NCBI GenBank assembly: GCA_002779425.1
Contig: PEWP01000034.1
Span: 1 to 23,028, forward strand
Length of the DNA: 23,028 nucleotides
Source of the DNA: a bacterium (Candidatus Gribaldobacteria) CG07_land_8_20_14_0_80_33_18
Lineage (GTDB): Bacteria > Patescibacteriota > Minisyncoccia > Minisyncoccales > CG1-02-41-26
Direction of reading: 5' to 3'
Positions 20,363-23,028 of this stretch are shown one piece after another (within the stretch, counting starts at the first letter, position 1; the number at the start of each line of letters is the position of its first letter). The position numbers were made by a program, and so were the translations under genes. The notes below the pieces were generated by a model, which searched no databases, was not told the DNA's origin, and worked only from the letters and a program-made list of their open reading frames with translations.

Positions 20363-21421
20363 ATGACTAAAATCCAAAATCCAAAAGCTACACAAGTTAA
20401 GTTTCCTTCGGAACTTCGTTTTGACCCAATGGGAAGAGATTGGGTTGTTATTGCCACCGGTAGAGCCCTGCGGTCGGAAACCTTTAAAAAAGAAAAATCC
20501 GCCAGCCGGCGGAAAGAAAAGATACCTTCGAAAAAAAATTGTCCATTTTGCCATATTGAAACCCAAAAGCCGCCAACATTAATTTTTTCTCAGGGAAAAA
20601 GAATTAATAGTTTAAAAATTCCTAAAGATTGGACAACAATAGTTGTTCCTAATAAATATCCTGCCTTTCAGCCGGCAAAAAAATTAAATGAAAGACAAGT
20701 CGGTCCTTATAAAGTAATGGATGCCGTTGGTTATCATGAAGTAGTAATAACAAAAGATCACCAGAAATCTCTGGCTCAACTTTCAATTCCGGAAGTTAAA
20801 GAAGTAATTGATGTTTATCATCAGACATATTTAGAGTTAATGAAAAAACAAATGATAAAATATATTTTTATTTTTCATAATCATGGAAGAGAAGCAGGAG
20901 CTTCGATTTTTCACCCTCATTCCCAGATTATAGCTTCGGCCGTAATTGATCCGGATTTAGAAAAAGCTCTTCGGGCAGCAAAAAGGTATTTTAACAGTTA
21001 CAAAAAATGCAGTTATTGTGTTGGGAACGAATGGGAGAGAAAAAATAAAGAAAGAATTGTTTTTGAAAATAAAAATTTTTTAGCAATTTGTCCCTTTGCA
21101 TCAAAAATAGCATTTGAAGTAATTATTACCCCCAAAAAACACTTAGCTCATTTTGAAAAAATTACTGACGAAGAAAAAAATGATTTAGCCGAGATATTTC
21201 AGAAGGTTTTAAGAAAACTTTATTTAGGCCTAAATAATCCTGCTTACAATTTTTATTTGCATACCGCTCCTTGTAATGGAAAAAAATACGACCATTACCA
21301 CTGGCACTGGACCATTTTGCCAAAAACCTCCACGCCGGCTGGTTTTGAATTTGGAGCAAAAATGGAGATTTCGACTATAGAACCAGAGAAAGCCGCCAAA
21401 TATTTACGGGAGCAAATATGA
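20363..21421 (+). CDS. galT: Galactose-1-phosphate uridylyltransferase family protein (HIT superfamily)
   Basis: GalT exchanges UMP between UDP-glucose and galactose-1-phosphate. The 352-residue protein has zinc-site CPFC (60-63), VVPNKYPAF, GYHEVVI, FHNHGREAGASIFHPHSQI (171-189) with the nucleophile H186 of HPH-x-Q, a second CSYC, and HYHWHWTILPK near the end, the full GalT layout. The substrate could be another sugar phosphate, as in UTP- or ADP-using relatives. The first codons (MTKIQNPK) come from an AAAATCC tandem repeat nearly identical to the start of uL2. A TCCGCC-AGCC-GGCGGA palindrome (20498-20513) lies in frame at residues 46-51. It overlaps tpiA by 4 nt. Confidence 0.88.
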   Translation: MTKIQNPKATQVKFPSELRFDPMGRDWVVIATGRALRSETFKKEKSASRRKEKIPSKKNCPFCHIETQKPPTLIFSQGKRINSLKIPKDWTTIVVPNKYPAFQPAKKLNERQVGPYKVMDAVGYHEVVITKDHQKSLAQLSIPEVKEVIDVYHQTYLELMKKQMIKYIFIFHNHGREAGASIFHPHSQIIASAVIDPDLEKALRAAKRYFNSYKKCSYCVGNEWERKNKERIVFENKNFLAICPFASKIAFEVIITPKKHLAHFEKITDEEKNDLAEIFQKVLRKLYLGLNNPAYNFYLHTAPCNGKKYDHYHWHWTILPKTSTPAGFEFGAKMEISTIEPEKAAKYLREQI

Positions 21422-22167
21422 GATCACTTATTATTGCTAACTGGAAATGTAATCCATCTACTTTTAAAGAAGCCAAAATACTTTTTAATTCTTTAAAAAA
21501 AAGGTTAAAAAAGATTAGGAATGTTGAGGTTGTAATTTGCCCTCCCTTTGTTTATTTATCAAGTTCCAAGTTCCAAGTTTTAAGTTTTAAGTTAGGTGCC
21601 CAGGATGTTTTTTGGGAGGAAAGGGGAGCTTTTACCGGCGAGATTTCTTCTAAAATGCTTAAGGATTTAGGGGTGGAATATATAATTTTAGGACACTCCG
21701 AAAGGAGACAGATATTGAAAGAAACAGATGAAATGATAAATAAGAAAATCAAAGCAACGCTAAATAATAAATTAAAGTCAATCTTATGTATTGGTGAAAC
21801 AGAAGAAGAAAGAAAAGAAGGAAAGACATTCGAAATTCTAAAAAATCAAATTGAAAAAGCCCTTAGCAACTTACAAACTTATAAACTTAGAAACTTAATC
21901 ATTGCTTACGAACCTATTTGGGCGATTGGGAGTGGGAAACCCTGCCAAGTGAATGAAGCAATGACAGCGGCTTTATTTATTAAAAAGCTTATTTCTCATT
22001 TATACAACCAGAAAATAGGCAGAAGTATCAGAATTTTATATGGTGGAAGTGTTAACTCTTTAAATGCTTCAAATTATATCAGGGAAGCAAAAATGGATGG
22101 TTTACTAATTGGTGGCGTTTCTCTTAATTCAAAAGAATTTGTAAAGATTATTAAACAACTTAACTAA
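21418..22167 (+). CDS. tpiA: Triosephosphate isomerase
   Basis: TPI interconverts dihydroxyacetone phosphate and glyceraldehyde 3-phosphate. The 249-residue protein has K10 (ANWKCN), H93 (LGHSERR), E165 (AYEPIWAIGSG, followed by loop 6), GGSVN and DGLLIGGVSL, so all catalytic residues are present. Residues 48-58 are encoded by a 7-nt tandem repeat of AAGTTCC/AAGTTTT type (21561-21593), and residues about 151-161 by AAACTTA-type repeats. The gene is translationally coupled to galT by an ATGA overlap. Confidence 0.97.
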   Translation: MRSLIIANWKCNPSTFKEAKILFNSLKKRLKKIRNVEVVICPPFVYLSSSKFQVLSFKLGAQDVFWEERGAFTGEISSKMLKDLGVEYIILGHSERRQILKETDEMINKKIKATLNNKLKSILCIGETEEERKEGKTFEILKNQIEKALSNLQTYKLRNLIIAYEPIWAIGSGKPCQVNEAMTAALFIKKLISHLYNQKIGRSIRILYGGSVNSLNASNYIREAKMDGLLIGGVSLNSKEFVKIIKQLN

Positions 22168-22210
22168 ATCATGAACGGGGATGTTGATTTTTTTTTAAAT
22201 TTCGCTATAT

Positions 22211-22216
22211 TATAAT
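22211..22216 (+). promoter_or_regulatory. TATAAT -10 box of the YkuK-like gene, probably leaderless
   Basis: TATAAT lies 6 nt before the ATG, the same spacing as for rpmB. An overlapping TATATT (22206-22211) stands 16 nt after TTGATT (22184-22189). Either choice places the start within a few bases of the ATG. A T9 run at 22188-22196 may also end tpiA transcription. Confidence 0.5.
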
Positions 22217-22222
22217 CATATT

Positions 22223-22729
22223 ATGGATATTGTTTTTGATGATAAATTTTATAATCCAACAAAGGGAAATTTAACCTTTAAAGAACTAATTGAAGAATTA
22301 AAACGATATATCTCCGAAAAGCCAGAGGAATTTTATGATATTATCGTCGGTTGCGATTCTTCTTCTGAAGAAGAACCAAGTTTCCCCATTGCTTTAGTGA
22401 TTTTAAGAAGAGGCCAGGGAGGAAGATTTTTTCTTAAAAAGATTCATTATAAAAATAAAAAATTTTATAATTGGAAACAGCGAGTTTTAGAAGAAATCTT
22501 TTTGTCCTGCAAATTAGCTTTATCCTTAAAAGATGATTTAGAAAAGAAATTAAAAGAACTTAATTCACCAAAATATGAGTTTCTTTATATTCATGCTGAT
22601 GTTGGAGAAAATGGCAAAACTAAAGATATGATTAAAGAAGTGGTTGGTTTAATAAAAAGCAATGGTTTTGAAGCAAAGATAAAACCGGAATCTTACGCTG
22701 CCTCAGTGGTAGCAGATAAATACACCTAA
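22223..22729 (+). CDS. YkuK/DUF458-type ribonuclease H-like protein
   Basis: The 168-residue protein matches the DUF458 family, which has a predicted RNase H-like fold and no settled substrate. Visible marks are the first acidic strand VGCDSSSEE (42-50, D45), IHADVGENGKTKDMIKEVVG (123-142, with H124 and D126), and the C-terminal KPESYAASVVADKYT (154-168). These positions fit acidic metal ligands. It has its own promoter and precedes alaS. The name is from B. subtilis YkuK; the function is inferred. Confidence 0.85.
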   Translation: MDIVFDDKFYNPTKGNLTFKELIEELKRYISEKPEEFYDIIVGCDSSSEEEPSFPIALVILRRGQGGRFFLKKIHYKNKKFYNWKQRVLEEIFLSCKLALSLKDDLEKKLKELNSPKYEFLYIHADVGENGKTKDMIKEVVGLIKSNGFEAKIKPESYAASVVADKYT

Positions 22730-22754
22730 TAAAAATTTCTAATTTTTAAGATTA

Positions 22755-23028
22755 ATGAGCTCAAAAGAACTGAGAGAAAATTTTTTAAATTTTTTTGCAA
22801 GACGCGGTCATACCATTGTCCAATCAAGCTCGCTTATCCCTACTGATCCCAGTGTTTTATTTACTACGGCTGGGATGCAGCAATTTAAAAGGTATTATTT
22901 AGGCGAAAAATCACCTTACAATAATAAAGTAGCAACTTGCCAGAAATGTTTTAGGACTTCAGATATTGAAGAAGTAGGGGATGAAAAACACCTAACTTTT
23001 TTGGAAATGTTGGGCAATTTTTCTTTTG
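22755..23028 (+). CDS. alaS: Alanyl-tRNA synthetase, N-terminal fragment (runs off the window)
   Basis: AlaRS charges tRNA-Ala. The first 91 codons are present from the ATG at 22755: SSKELRENFLNFFARRGHTI, SSSLIPTDPSVLFTTAGMQQ, FKRYYLGEKSPYNNKVATCQ, KCFRTSDIEEVG, and HLTFLEMLGNFSF, which is the class II motif 1 and 2 region. The frame is open to the window end, so the truncation is due to the boundary. Confidence 0.97.
   Translation, partial: MSSKELRENFLNFFARRGHTIVQSSSLIPTDPSVLFTTAGMQQFKRYYLGEKSPYNNKVATCQKCFRTSDIEEVGDEKHLTFLEMLGNFSF

Overview
The window is a bacterial chromosome segment dominated by one long, plus-strand translation cluster: a str-type block (uS12, uS7, EF-G, a small orphan antitoxin-like gene, EF-Tu) running into the S10 block (uS10 to uS17) and the spc block (uL14 to SecY, adenylate kinase, methionine aminopeptidase). 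Several features point to the Candidate Phyla Radiation (Patescibacteria), most like Parcubacteria. The DNA is AT-rich and the proteins are Lys/Ile-rich. uL30 is absent between uS5 and uL15. Shine-Dalgarno sequences are almost absent. uL23 and uL22 are extended, adenylate kinase is divergent, and short palindromes and 7-8-nt tandem repeats fill the gene junctions. TGA is used as a normal stop, so the UGA=Gly code of Gracilibacteria and Absconditabacteria does not apply. The lineage assignment is inference from these traits.

Layout. 1-180: a palindrome and a minus-strand tRNA-Pro(GGG). 203-955: a predicted helix-turn-helix/homing-endonuclease-type nuclease. 956-1198 (minus): bL28 carrying an in-frame palindromic insertion. 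1353-1985: an M50 site-2-type protease. 2086-6770: uS12, uS7, EF-G, Phd/YefM-like protein, EF-Tu. 6794-12310: uS10, uL3, uL4, uL23, uL2, uS19, uL22, uS3, uL16, uL29, uS17. 12355-19454: uL14, uL24, uL5, uS14, uS8, uL6, uL18, uS5, uL15, SecY, Adk, Map. The usual infA/rpmJ/rpsM/rpsK/rpsD/rpoA/rplQ block does not follow map. Instead 19599-22729 holds a family 2 glycosyltransferase, a GalT-like uridylyltransferase, triosephosphate isomerase and a YkuK-type RNase H-fold protein, and alaS runs off the right edge.

The most unusual content lies between and inside the ribosomal genes. Two nearly identical elements of about 170 nt (12776-12945 and 13929-14099) precede uL24 and uS14. Each is closed by a 16-17-bp stem and contains a cloverleaf of three abutting hairpins; the first and third loops are complementary, as for a D-loop/T-loop-like kissing contact. 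Each is followed by a 50-nt hairpin module ending at the start codon, and a third copy of that module precedes uL16. Other repeats contribute protein sequence: an insertion in bL28, a 12-residue insertion in the glycosyltransferase, palindromes in uL18 and GalT, the shared start region of uL2 and GalT, and the tandem N-terminus of Adk. A 34-nt palindrome occurs in opposite orientations at 1260 and 11748. Several monocistronic genes have a TATAAT box 6-8 nt from the ATG, suggesting leaderless mRNAs.

The cluster would make ribosomal proteins, the elongation factors that work on the ribosome, and the SecY/Map machinery that handles nascent chains. All calls come from reading motifs and alignments by eye; no database search or folding program was run.
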